Source: RGIG2041 sp045652745 (GTDB lineage Bacteria > Bacillota > Clostridia > UBA1381 > UMGS1253). Taken from it: DNA of 57,888 bases. Of the stretch, positions 1 to 7,611 are shown piece by piece (the first letter of the stretch is position 1; the number at the start of each line of letters is the position of its first letter). Both the position numbers and the translations under genes were made by a program. The stretch spans positions 1-57,888 of the forward strand of contig JAZRUW010000017.1 of assembly GCA_045652745.1 (NCBI GenBank), written 5' to 3'. The notes beneath the pieces are model-generated. The model ran no database searches. It saw only the letters and a program-made list of their open reading frames with translations, and was not told the origin of the DNA.

Positions 1-1
1 T

Positions 2-343
2 ACAAAAGGTGAAACCGCACGATTTGCGACATGCACCAATAATGGTAACTGGTATATGTTTTTTCGCTCAAACCTATCTCTTTCGACAAGCAAGCGCTAC
101 TGGTATGCACACGCAAAAGAGATTTCGGAAAGGCAATGGGAATGTTTGATCAGTGAATGGTTCAACACGTTAGGCGGTACAGCTGATTCAACAACACAGC
201 CAAGACTTGTTGTATCTAGACGAGGCGAACATATATCAAGATATATTGAAAAAATCAATATATCTATGCCGAGCAATACAACAGAAAATATGTTTGCGGT
301 GGGCAGTACAATACAGATTTGGGGGCATGAAGCGGATGAGTAG
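2..343 (+). CDS. C-terminal part of a phage tail/structural protein (cut by window edge)
   Basis: The reading frame is open from base 2 to a TAG at 341-343, so this is the last 113 codons of a gene that begins outside the window. No enzymatic motif is visible. The segment is rich in Thr, Ser, Asn and aromatic residues and ends in a beta-rich stretch, as tail-fibre or minor structural proteins often do. The assignment rests mainly on context: two tiny tail-end proteins, an amidase and a holin follow on the same strand with overlapping starts. An ATG at 56 exists but the frame continues upstream of it without a stop. Structural role is inferred, not seen. Confidence 0.5.
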   Translation, partial: TKGETARFATCTNNGNWYMFFRSNLSLSTSKRYWYAHAKEISERQWECLISEWFNTLGGTADSTTQPRLVVSRRGEHISRYIEKINISMPSNTTENMFAVGSTIQIWGHEADE

Positions 344-500
344 AATTTATGATAACGGCCTTTACAGAGACATGACCGCTGAAGAAATTCAAAGCAATGT
401 GGACGTGCCACAGGTTGCCGCTGAAATTACGGACACAGAGCGCATTGAAGCGCTTGAGGCGGCAATTTTAGAGCTTGCGGAGGTGGTACTCAATGGTTAA
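336..500 (+). CDS. small phage tail-end protein (54 aa)
   Basis: I chose ATG 336 because a GGGGG tract at 321-325 lies 10 nt upstream; ATG 327 is in frame but too close to it. The start overlaps the stop of the preceding gene by 8 nt. The 54-residue product begins MSRIYDNGLYRDMTAEE, a wording I associate with short proteins that sit between tail genes and the lysis cassette of Firmicutes phages, and ends in a Leu/Glu-rich amphipathic helix. No function is established for this type of protein. It overlaps the next start as well, so these genes are translated as a coupled string. Confidence 0.55.
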   Translation: MSRIYDNGLYRDMTAEEIQSNVDVPQVAAEITDTERIEALEAAILELAEVVLNG

Positions 501-600
501 GTTTTATGTAATGCAAATCAGACTTGGTAAAATCACACTTGCACAGGTACCGGAACGATACCGTGCGGCGGTGGAAAAGGAGGGGAACAAGATTTCATGA
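493..600 (+). CDS. tiny phage protein, XkdX/CD1375-like (35 aa)
   Basis: ATG GTT AAG at 493 opens a 35-codon frame ending TGA 598-600. It overlaps the gene before by 8 nt and the amidase after by 4 nt (ATGA). The core FYVMQIRLGKITLAQVP followed by a charged tail matches my memory of the very short XkdX/CD1375-like proteins that lie just upstream of holin and lysin genes in many Firmicutes phages; their function is unknown. The frame is too short for usual gene callers, but the overlap on both sides, the family-like wording and the position make it likely to be real. Confidence 0.6.
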   Translation: MVKFYVMQIRLGKITLAQVPERYRAAVEKEGNKIS

Positions 601-1265
601 CAATCAACAAGGATTACCCGTGCCGTGCAGACAATTACAGCAAGCGCACAGGTAAGATAGAGTATATCGTTGTGCATTATGTCGGCGCAACTGGATCGGC
701 CAGGGACAATGCCATGTACTATAACCGTGAATATGTTGGCAATTCGGCACATTTTTTTGTCGGCCATGCGGCAGAAAATGGTGCGGTTTACCAAAGCGTT
801 GACCCGGTATACCGTGCGTGGCATTGCGGCAGTGAAACCGGACGTTACGTGCATCCGTCCTGCAGAAATGACAATTCCGTCGGCATTGAGCTGTGCTGTA
901 AATACGATGCGCAGCGCGGTTGGTATTTTGAAAGTGAAACGGTAGCCAGTGCGGCGGTGTTGGTCCGCAATCTGATGCAGTTATACGATGTGCCGGCGCA
1001 AAATGTACTTCGTCATTACGACGTGACGGGCAAGACGTGCCCTGCACCAATGCTGGAGGATGCGGCATGGAAACAATTTAAAAGTCAGCTGGAGATTGTC
1101 GAATATACCGAGCCGAATGATATTGTATGGGATTTGCAAAATCGCGGTATCGTTTTGGATGCGAGCGGAATGCTCTCCGAAATGGAAGAAAACCGGAACG
1201 GCAGGCTGTACTGGCTGGCGAGAAAGGCACTTCAATACATCAGAGAAAGGGAAGGGAGATTATGA
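597..1265 (+). CDS. N-acetylmuramoyl-L-alanine amidase (phage endolysin, amidase_2 family)
   Basis: The 222-residue protein cleaves the bond between MurNAc and L-Ala in peptidoglycan, releasing phage or remodelling the wall. The amidase_2 / T7-lysozyme fold is shown by the zinc ligands: His27 in IVVHYVG, His140 in LRHYDVTG and Cys148 in GKTCPAP, with SVGIEL at 94-99. There is no signal peptide, as expected for a lysin that needs a holin. The last 50 residues (about 172-222) carry a short helical segment that may bind the wall. The start ATG 597 overlaps the upstream TGA, and the stop TGA overlaps the next ATG at 1262, so the cassette is translationally coupled. The enzyme class is firm; the phage origin comes from context. 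Confidence 0.9.
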   Translation: MTINKDYPCRADNYSKRTGKIEYIVVHYVGATGSARDNAMYYNREYVGNSAHFFVGHAAENGAVYQSVDPVYRAWHCGSETGRYVHPSCRNDNSVGIELCCKYDAQRGWYFESETVASAAVLVRNLMQLYDVPAQNVLRHYDVTGKTCPAPMLEDAAWKQFKSQLEIVEYTEPNDIVWDLQNRGIVLDASGMLSEMEENRNGRLYWLARKALQYIREREGRL

Positions 1266-2455
1266 GTTATTACTATGACGAAAAGGATATAGCGTCTACC
1301 TTAAAACGCGCAATTGCGCAGGGCGCCCCGCGTGAGGATGTGCAACGCCTTTTAACGGCGCGCAATCGCAAGATTGACGCGGGCGGCGCAGAGATGGCGC
1401 AGTATAAAAACGATGTGCTGACGCAGGAGGCAAACACGTATCTTGCCTCTAAAGCGACGCAGCCCAATGTGGATTTGGACAGTTTCAAGGCGGCGCGCGA
1501 GCAGGTGGCCGTGGAAAATTTGCGCGCGGCGGAAGCGCGTCACAAGCGAAACTATGACAGTGGTATTCGCGTATTGGATGTGGATGCGGATAACACGCAA
1601 AGAGCACTCTACAGCGCTTACAGAAAAAGCGGACTTGCCGATGAGGAACTTCTGGCGGCAGCCGGACTGGGCAAAGGTACAGGCAAGGCGAGCAGCGGCT
1701 ATGGCGAAAGCGCAAGAACGGCGACATTTTTGGGGTATCAGAATGCGCTCGCGGATGCGCAACAGCAGACACAGAGGCAAAAAGATGACCTCTATGGTCG
1801 CTATCTGGATGCGATGAATGCAAGCCGCAGCGATTACAACAATAAGCGTGATGCGATTGAGGCGGATTATGCGGACAAGACGATTTCACAGTACAATGCA
1901 GACCGCACCTACGAATTAAATAAGAGTGCGCAGGAGCGCGAGGCAAACCAATGGAATCAGACCTTTGATGCCCAGCGCGAAGACCGTGCAGCCGATGAAG
2001 CGCGTGCGGCGAGGGAGGCCGCCTATGCATCGGCACTGCATGCCTTTGAGCAGACCGGCGAAATTACCACGCAGGCGCAGGCAGACATTCTCGGGCTGCC
2101 GCTGGGCACCAAGAGCGTAGAGCGTCAGGCTTACGAGGCGGAAAATGCTTTCAGAGAAAAAAGCTATACGCGTGAGCAGGAATGGCACGCGGAGGAAATG
2201 GCGCTCAAAAACAGGGAACTGAATATGCGCAAGAGCAGCGGCGGTTCAAGCCAGGCCTCCAACAAAGCGTTTGAAAATGCCTTTAATCTGTTTAAGGCGG
2301 TCGGTCAGGTCATCACACCTGAAATGGCAGAGGTGCTCGGTATTCCACTCGGCACGATGTACTGGCAGTATGTCAACGGCGTAAATACCGACAACCGCGC
2401 ACAGCAAAGAGCGGATTTTGAAACGGGTGTATACCGTGAAATGGTTGGCAATTAA
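1262..2455 (+). CDS. unrecognised 397-aa coiled-coil protein with two internal repeats
   Basis: I do not recognise this family. The start is ATG 1262, overlapping the amidase stop (ATGA) with GGGAGA upstream; an in-frame start at 1127 would lie inside the amidase. The 397 residues are almost wholly charged helix (Ala, Glu, Arg, Gln) with no membrane segment or signal peptide. Two copies of a roughly 28-residue motif occur at about 256-283 and 337-365, each reading loosely as a helix, G-x-(I/V)-T, a second helix, then LG(L/I)PLGT. A Gly/Ser linker (about 326-332) separates them. Sitting between lysin and holin, it is most likely a late virion or lysis-associated protein. Base composition is higher in G+C than the flanking tail genes. 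Confidence 0.6.
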   Translation: MSYYYDEKDIASTLKRAIAQGAPREDVQRLLTARNRKIDAGGAEMAQYKNDVLTQEANTYLASKATQPNVDLDSFKAAREQVAVENLRAAEARHKRNYDSGIRVLDVDADNTQRALYSAYRKSGLADEELLAAAGLGKGTGKASSGYGESARTATFLGYQNALADAQQQTQRQKDDLYGRYLDAMNASRSDYNNKRDAIEADYADKTISQYNADRTYELNKSAQEREANQWNQTFDAQREDRAADEARAAREAAYASALHAFEQTGEITTQAQADILGLPLGTKSVERQAYEAENAFREKSYTREQEWHAEEMALKNRELNMRKSSGGSSQASNKAFENAFNLFKAVGQVITPEMAEVLGIPLGTMYWQYVNGVNTDNRAQQRADFETGVYREMVGN

Positions 2456-2470
2456 GCGGAGGGATAGTGT

Positions 2471-2824
2471 ATGGAGCAGTTACAGAGTTTGTTTGAAGGC
2501 TACAGCATCAATGTCGGTTTTTTGGGGTATGCGCTGTGCATTTTAATTGTGGCTGATTTGCTTACGGGCATTGCCAAGGGGTACAAAACCGACGGCATCG
2601 TCAGTTCCAAATTGCGCGACGGCGGCTTTAAAAAGTGCGGCGTCTTGATGGTCGTGGCGGTTTCGTATGCCCTCGGTGTGCTTTTAAATGACACAAATCA
2701 TTTGATTGCGCACGGCGTAATGGCCTACTATGTTTATACGGAAATTATATCCGTATTTGAAAATTTAAATGCACTCGGCATCCCGTTGCCGCCATTGCTT
2801 GCAAATATTTTAGGCAGAAAGTAA
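2471..2824 (+). CDS. phage holin (toxin-secretion/phage-lysis holin type)
   Basis: The 117-residue protein is predicted to form membrane pores that let the amidase reach the wall. Hydrophobic segments lie at about 14-34, 56-74 and 80-100, with a charged loop containing GIAKGYKTDGIVSSKLRDGGFKK split between them; this D-x-x-T-G-x-x-K-G arrangement is characteristic of the TcdE/Cph1-type holin family. GGAGGG (2459-2464) precedes ATG 2471. It is the last gene of the phage string and stops 6 nt before a strong terminator stem. The order lysin then holin is the reverse of the common holin-first arrangement. Confidence 0.8.
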   Translation: MEQLQSLFEGYSINVGFLGYALCILIVADLLTGIAKGYKTDGIVSSKLRDGGFKKCGVLMVVAVSYALGVLLNDTNHLIAHGVMAYYVYTEIISVFENLNALGIPLPPLLANILGRK

Positions 2825-2830
2825 AAAACG

Positions 2831-2861
2831 AATGCCGTCGGTCAATCAGGCCGACGGCATT
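2831..2861. terminator. bidirectional terminator between holin and ylmC
   Basis: An 11-bp perfect stem, AATGCCGTCGG (2831-2841) with CCGACGGCATT (2851-2861), is followed by T5 on the + strand and preceded by A6, so it can end transcripts from both sides. The ylmC stop codon lies inside the loop and descending arm. Confidence 0.85.
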
Positions 2862-3094
2862 TTTTCGTATTCCACCAAGATGATGTCATCTCCGACACGC
2901 ACGATGTCTTTCCAGGGGATGATATAGTCTGCGGCTTTGCCGAACAGTCCCAAAAACCTGCCCGGGCCGGGTACAATGATTGCGTCAATAAAACCGGCGC
3001 TGAAGTTGATTTCTACATCGCTGACAAAGCCGAGGCGTTTGCCGTCCGCGATGTTGATGACCTCTTTTTGTCTTAAATCACCGCCGCGCAGCAT
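2846..3094 (-). CDS. ylmC: YlmC/YmxH-family PRC-barrel sporulation protein
   Basis: An 82-residue single-domain PRC-barrel protein. The recognisable features are the start (LRGGDLRQKEVINIADGKRLG), the central GLFGKAADYIIPWKDI and a short acidic tail. Members of this family are conserved in endospore formers and are annotated as sporulation proteins of unclear mechanism. AAAGGAG lies 9 nt before the ATG at 3094. The upstream membrane-protein gene stops only 1 nt before this start, so the two are co-transcribed. The coding end runs into the shared terminator stem, so the final codons (KMPSA) are constrained by the hairpin. Confidence 0.85.
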   Translation of the reverse strand: MLRGGDLRQKEVINIADGKRLGFVSDVEINFSAGFIDAIIVPGPGRFLGLFGKAADYIIPWKDIVRVGDDIILVEYEKMPSA

Positions 3095-3095
3095 G

Positions 3096-3860
3096 CTACA
3101 TAACTCCTTTCGACGAATTGTCTTGGTTATGTATATGCACCTTTTCTTCTTTGGATGTCTTGAATTTTAAGAGCATTTTTTCAATCCAGCCCTTTTTGTA
3201 TTTAAGGGATATGTAGCCGACCAGGGAAATGAAGGCCGCGCCCACGGCATCGACAATCAAATCCTTCATGGTGTCGGTCAGCGCCGCATGCCCTGTAAGA
3301 GCATTGCCGTTTTCCAGGGCGTATTTTTGCATGTTGGTCAGCAAAAGGCTGTCGGCGAAAAATTCATAAAACTCCCAAATCACACCCAGCGTTACACCGA
3401 AGCAGAAGGTGAAAATGGCCACAAACACGGGACTGAGTGAGAGCGGGATTTTTTCGGTGTTGTTTAAAATCGTGATAAAGGAAAATCCGAGCGCACCGAG
3501 CATCATGCCCGAAAACGTGTGCAGTATGGTGTCCCAATGCGGCACGGCGTAGTAGAAATTTCGAACCTCGCCCAAAAAGATGGCCGCATACAAAAACAGG
3601 GTGTAGGCCGTGAGCATATACGGCGGAATTTCCAAGTTCCAGCGCCGACCGATGGCAGACGGCAAAAGCATTGCAACCACGCCGAGAATGCATTGCAGTA
3701 AAATCAGCACATAGTCACTTTTTAATCGCACGTGCGGATTTTGTGCGGCTGGGACGCTCGGTGCAAGAATGATTTCAACCGTGACAAACACGATGGAAAT
3801 GACGAGCGAAAACAACACAAATCCGTTGAGCCACTTCGACAGTCGTTCCTTTTTAGACAT
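3096..3860 (-). CDS. polytopic membrane protein of unknown function (DUF2238/YjdF-like)
   Basis: This 254-residue protein has about six hydrophobic segments (near 12-30, 50-68, 80-97, 115-138, 143-165 and 205-220). The loop HWDTILHTFSGMMLGALGF (about 108-126) and the later GVIWEFYEFFAD resemble the DUF2238/YjdF group of small integral membrane proteins, whose role is unknown. The charged C-terminal tail of about 35 residues is probably cytoplasmic. GAGGTAA sits 5 nt before ATG 3860. It lies 5 nt after the rnr stop and 1 nt before ylmC, so it belongs to the rnr-ylmC transcript. Family placement is from memory and tentative; membrane topology is read from hydrophobicity. Confidence 0.65.
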   Translation of the reverse strand: MSKKERLSKWLNGFVLFSLVISIVFVTVEIILAPSVPAAQNPHVRLKSDYVLILLQCILGVVAMLLPSAIGRRWNLEIPPYMLTAYTLFLYAAIFLGEVRNFYYAVPHWDTILHTFSGMMLGALGFSFITILNNTEKIPLSLSPVFVAIFTFCFGVTLGVIWEFYEFFADSLLLTNMQKYALENGNALTGHAALTDTMKDLIVDAVGAAFISLVGYISLKYKKGWIEKMLLKFKTSKEEKVHIHNQDNSSKGVM

Positions 3861-3865
3861 GCAGA

Positions 3866-6082
3866 TTACCTCTTTTTCTTTACAAACTTTCTTGTATTGC
3901 CTTTTTTCTTTTTCGAAGACTTGGTTTTTCTGTTTTTGTCCTCGAGCAGCATTTTTGCGTGCGGTTTTTTCGCGCGGACGGGTGCATCGACGGGCGCAAA
4001 ATCAATTTTACGCTCATGCTCGGAAACATAGATGAGTTTGACCGTGAGCGTGTCGCCGAGGGCGTAACAATTGCCCGTACGCTCACCGCGCAGACAGTAT
4101 TGCTGCGGCTCGTAGCGGTAGTAGTCATCGGAGAGCGCGGAGAGGGCAACCATCCCATCAATGGCATCGTTGACCGTTACGAACATACCAAAATCCGTAA
4201 TCGAGGAGATGACGGCCGTAAATTCACAGCCGACAAACTGTTTCATAAACAGACACATAAAATACTTGTCTGCCTCGCGCTCGGCCTCTACGGCGGCAAT
4301 TTCCGTTTCGCTGGCATTTTCTGCGGCCGGCTTTGCTAAGGCAAACAGTTGCGCTTTATAGCCGTCAGAGAGTTCGCCGTTTATGTGCGCTTTGAGCACG
4401 CGGTGGATAAACAAATCCGGATAGCGGCGAATCGGGGAGGTGAAGTGGCAGTAGTGCGTTGCCGCCAGACCGAAATGCCCCAAGTTTTCTTCGGCGTAGC
4501 GCGCTTTCATCATCGAGCGCAGAAGCATGGTGTAAACAAGCGCAGGATTGTCGGTTTCCTGCGCCTGCGCCAAAACCGCACCGAAATCCTGCGGTGAGAC
4601 TTTGCCTTTCGGGCGTACAGCGCTAAGGCCCATGTAGCCCAAAAAGTGATTTAAGGCTTCCAGCTTGTCCGCGGACGGGTCTTCGTGCACGCGGTAGACA
4701 AACGGCAGATTGTTTTCTACGGCAAACCTTGCCACGGTTTCGTTGGCAAGCAGCATAAATTCTTCGATGATTTGATTGGAAATGCCGACTTCGTAGGCGG
4801 CAATTGTCGTCGGAAAACCGTCTTCGCCCAGTGCGATTTTCGGCTCGGGCAGGTTAAAATCAATGCTGCCGCGCGCACTTCGTCTTTTGCGCAGTATGCG
4901 CGCAAGGTCGCGCATGTCAGACAGCATCGGCGTGATGTCTGTATATTTTGCCTGTGCATCCGCGTCCGTATCTTCCAAAATGGCGGTGACCACCCGATAG
5001 GTCATGCGGTGCGCAGAGCGGATAATGCCGTTTTCAATTTTATAGTCCGTTACCGCACCGGCATTGTTTATGTGCATTGTAACGGAGAGGGTATAGCGGT
5101 CTTCACCTTCGTTTAAACTGCAGATGCCGTTGGAGAGCGCCTCGGGCAGCATCGGCAGCACGCGGCCGGGGTAGTATACGCTGGTACCGCGCTTGTACGC
5201 TTCGCGGTCGAGCGGACTGCCCTGCGTGACATAGTGTGTAACATCGGCAATGTGCACATATAAAATATAGCCGCCTTCACCTTTTTCGACACACACGGCA
5301 TCGTCAAAATCTCTGGAGTCGTCTCCGTCAATGGTGATCACGCATTTTTGACGGAAATCCGTGCGCCCCTCGGGGGTGACGGGTTGGTTTTGTGCCTGCT
5401 CGGCCTGCGCAAGCGTTTCTTCGTCAAAGGCGGTGCGCAGACCTGCCTTGTGCGAAATTGCGGACAGCTCTGCATCTATGCTGCCGGTTTTGCCGAGAAT
5501 TTCCGTAATGCTGCCGGTCGCGTAGGCGGCGCTGTTTGGATATTTTTCGATACGGGCAACCACCTTGTCGCCGGCGGCCGCGCCGTTTAAATCGCTTACG
5601 CGCACGGCAAAGCCGAGCGCCGTATTGTCCGGCTCTACGTAAGCGGCGCGCCCGTAGAGTGCAAGCGTGCCGACCACGTGTGTGAGCGCGTGGCGCAGAA
5701 TTTGCGTGATTTCACCCTCCGCTTTGTCGGTGGGCTTTTTCTTTTTCGTGTTTTTTATGCAAAAACGCACAATGTCGCCGTCAATGGCGCCGTTGGTATA
5801 AGCAAGCGGAATAAACACGCTTTCTTCGCCGTTTAAACCGTCGACAAAGCCGCCGCTGCGTGTGGCTTTGAACTTGCCCGTGCGCATTTCGGTCCGGTTT
5901 ATTTTCATGCGCCCTTTTTTATTGACCACGATGGTATTTTCGGCAATTAACTTGTCAATAATGGCATGATAGAGCGGCAAATCCGCGTGCGGCACATCCA
6001 GCACAACGGCCAGTTCGTCCGCGCGCATGGGGATATAAGCTTCGGTTTGCATAAATCCGATAATTTTTTCTTCAGCGTTCAA
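3866..6082 (-). CDS. rnr: ribonuclease R (3'-5' exoribonuclease, RNB family)
   Basis: RNase R degrades structured RNA processively from the 3' end. The 738 residues show, in order, an N-terminal winged-helix region (about 1-65), cold-shock/OB domains (about 70-200), the RNB catalytic core with the Asp cluster IDGDDSRDFDDAV at 251-263, a C-terminal S1 domain (about 615-700) and a very Lys-rich tail, the usual RNase R build. The start codon is TTG (6080-6082 on this strand), with GGAGGG about 9 nt upstream; no closer ATG fits. It heads a three-gene operon with the membrane protein and ylmC. smpB and secG, frequent neighbours, are not in the window. Confidence 0.95.
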   Translation of the reverse strand: MNAEEKIIGFMQTEAYIPMRADELAVVLDVPHADLPLYHAIIDKLIAENTIVVNKKGRMKINRTEMRTGKFKATRSGGFVDGLNGEESVFIPLAYTNGAIDGDIVRFCIKNTKKKKPTDKAEGEITQILRHALTHVVGTLALYGRAAYVEPDNTALGFAVRVSDLNGAAAGDKVVARIEKYPNSAAYATGSITEILGKTGSIDAELSAISHKAGLRTAFDEETLAQAEQAQNQPVTPEGRTDFRQKCVITIDGDDSRDFDDAVCVEKGEGGYILYVHIADVTHYVTQGSPLDREAYKRGTSVYYPGRVLPMLPEALSNGICSLNEGEDRYTLSVTMHINNAGAVTDYKIENGIIRSAHRMTYRVVTAILEDTDADAQAKYTDITPMLSDMRDLARILRKRRSARGSIDFNLPEPKIALGEDGFPTTIAAYEVGISNQIIEEFMLLANETVARFAVENNLPFVYRVHEDPSADKLEALNHFLGYMGLSAVRPKGKVSPQDFGAVLAQAQETDNPALVYTMLLRSMMKARYAEENLGHFGLAATHYCHFTSPIRRYPDLFIHRVLKAHINGELSDGYKAQLFALAKPAAENASETEIAAVEAEREADKYFMCLFMKQFVGCEFTAVISSITDFGMFVTVNDAIDGMVALSALSDDYYRYEPQQYCLRGERTGNCYALGDTLTVKLIYVSEHERKIDFAPVDAPVRAKKPHAKMLLEDKNRKTKSSKKKKGNTRKFVKKKR

Positions 6083-6116
6083 AAAAGTTCCCTCCGGTAT
6101 CTGTTATATCAAGTAC

Positions 6117-6122
6117 AGTATA
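6117..6122 (-). promoter_or_regulatory. extended -10 element for rnr
   Basis: On the minus strand TATACT occupies 6122-6117 and is preceded by TGG, giving an extended -10; no good -35 is visible at 17 nt. It lies about 35 nt upstream of the rnr TTG start. Confidence 0.5.
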
Positions 6123-6194
6123 CCACAAAAAAAGCCAAAACAGTATTAAATAATTGTAAATTTCAAATTTCTTGGAAAAATACAAAAAAATCTT

Positions 6195-6223
6195 TTGCAT
6201 TTTCCTATACATAGTGGTATAAT
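6195..6223 (+). promoter_or_regulatory. sigma-A promoter for murA
   Basis: TTGCAT (6195-6200), a 17-nt spacer and TATAAT (6218-6223), with TGG before the -10. It leaves a leader of about 75 nt before murA. The rnr promoter points the other way in the same 224-bp gap. Confidence 0.8.
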
Positions 6224-6306
6224 GGGGACAGTAAACTACAAGGTGTTGTATTTTTGCACCTTTTTTACCATATTTTTGAAATAAGTGCCCGTGGGGAGGG
6301 ACTTTT

Positions 6307-7572
6307 GTGGAAAAACTCGTAATTCGCGGCGGCGCTTGCCTGCAGGGGGAAGTGACCATCAGCGGTGCCAAAAATGCGGCGGTGGCCATCATTCCGGCGG
6401 CGTTGTTGGTAAACGGCAAGTGCAGAATTGAAAATGTACCTGAAATTCAGGATGTATTGATTATCAGAGATATTTTGGATAAACTCGGGGCAAAGGTGTC
6501 GTTTGAGCACGGTGTTTTTGAGGTGGATGCGACCGATTTGGCCTACAACAGTGCGCCGTATGAACTCGTGCGCAAGATGCGCGCTTCGTATTATCTCATC
6601 GGTGCGATGCTCGGCCGTTTCCATAAGGCAGAGGTAGCTATGCCGGGCGGCTGTGACTTGGGCCCCAGACCGATTGACCAGCATCAGAAAGGTTTTGAAG
6701 CGCTCGGTGCGCAGACCAAGGTGGTCGGCGGTGTGATTTATGCCGAGGCGGAAAAACTCGTCGGCGGCAATGTGTACTTGGATATTGTCAGCGTCGGTGC
6801 GACGATGAATATTATGCTCGCGGCGGTTCTGGCCGAGGGTACAACCACGATTGAAAATGCCGCGCGTGAGCCGCATATCGTGGATTTGGCAAACTTTTTA
6901 AACGTTATGGGTGCCAACATCAAAGGCGCAGGTACGGACGTCATTAAAATCAAGGGTGTCAAGAGTTTGGTCGGCGGTACATATTCGATTATCCCTGACC
7001 AGATTGAAGCCGGTACATTCATGGTGGCCGCGGCGGCAACGCGCGGTAACGTGCTGATTAAAAATGTCATTCCGAAGCACTTGGAGTCGATTTCTTCCAA
7101 ACTCGAGGAAATGGGCGTGACGGTGGAGGAATTTGACGACAGCGTGCGCGTGTCTTGCGACAAAGAAACCAAGCTCAATAAAATTATTGTAAAAACACAG
7201 CCGTATCCGGGTTTTCCGACGGATATGCAACCGCAGATTGTCACGCTTTTGTTGATGGTGAGCGGTACAAGCACCGTTGTGGAAAACGTATGGGAAGGGC
7301 GTTTCCGTTATGTGGACGAGCTTAAACGCATGGGCGCCAATGTCCGCGTGGACGGCAATATTGCCATCATTGAAGGTGTAGAGGAGCTGACGGGGGCGCC
7401 GCTACATGCGACCGATTTGCGCGCAGGTGCGGCCATGGTGATTGCAGGCTTGATGGCCAAGGGCAATACGGAGCTTTATGAGCTTCGCCACATTGACCGT
7501 GGTTATGAAAATTTAGAGGCGAAATTCACGGCGCTCGGCGCAGACATTCGCCGCGTAATAGAGGTAGAGTAA
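6307..7572 (+). CDS. murA: UDP-N-acetylglucosamine 1-carboxyvinyltransferase (MurA)
   Basis: MurA transfers enolpyruvate from PEP to UDP-GlcNAc, the first committed step of peptidoglycan synthesis, in the cytoplasm. The 421-residue length is normal. Lys22 in ISGAKNAAV and the catalytic Cys116 in MPGGCDLGPRPID are both present, so the fosfomycin-sensitive cysteine form is encoded. The start is GTG 6307 with GGGGAGGG about 8 nt upstream. It has its own consensus promoter and a terminator-like hairpin at its stop codon, so it is probably mainly monocistronic, with read-through to the next two genes. Firmicutes often carry two murA copies; which copy this is cannot be told here. Confidence 0.96.
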   Translation: MEKLVIRGGACLQGEVTISGAKNAAVAIIPAALLVNGKCRIENVPEIQDVLIIRDILDKLGAKVSFEHGVFEVDATDLAYNSAPYELVRKMRASYYLIGAMLGRFHKAEVAMPGGCDLGPRPIDQHQKGFEALGAQTKVVGGVIYAEAEKLVGGNVYLDIVSVGATMNIMLAAVLAEGTTTIENAAREPHIVDLANFLNVMGANIKGAGTDVIKIKGVKSLVGGTYSIIPDQIEAGTFMVAAAATRGNVLIKNVIPKHLESISSKLEEMGVTVEEFDDSVRVSCDKETKLNKIIVKTQPYPGFPTDMQPQIVTLLLMVSGTSTVVENVWEGRFRYVDELKRMGANVRVDGNIAIIEGVEELTGAPLHATDLRAGAAMVIAGLMAKGNTELYELRHIDRGYENLEAKFTALGADIRRVIEVE

Positions 7573-7597
7573 AGCGAGTGAACCACTCGCTTTTCTT
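7572..7597 (+). terminator. hairpin after murA
   Basis: AAGCGAGTG (7572-7580), loop AAC, CACTCGCTT (7584-7592), then TTCTTG. The stem begins on the last base of the stop codon. The T-tract is broken, so some read-through to the next gene is likely. Confidence 0.6.
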
Positions 7598-7611
7598 GTG
7601 TGGGGTAAACG

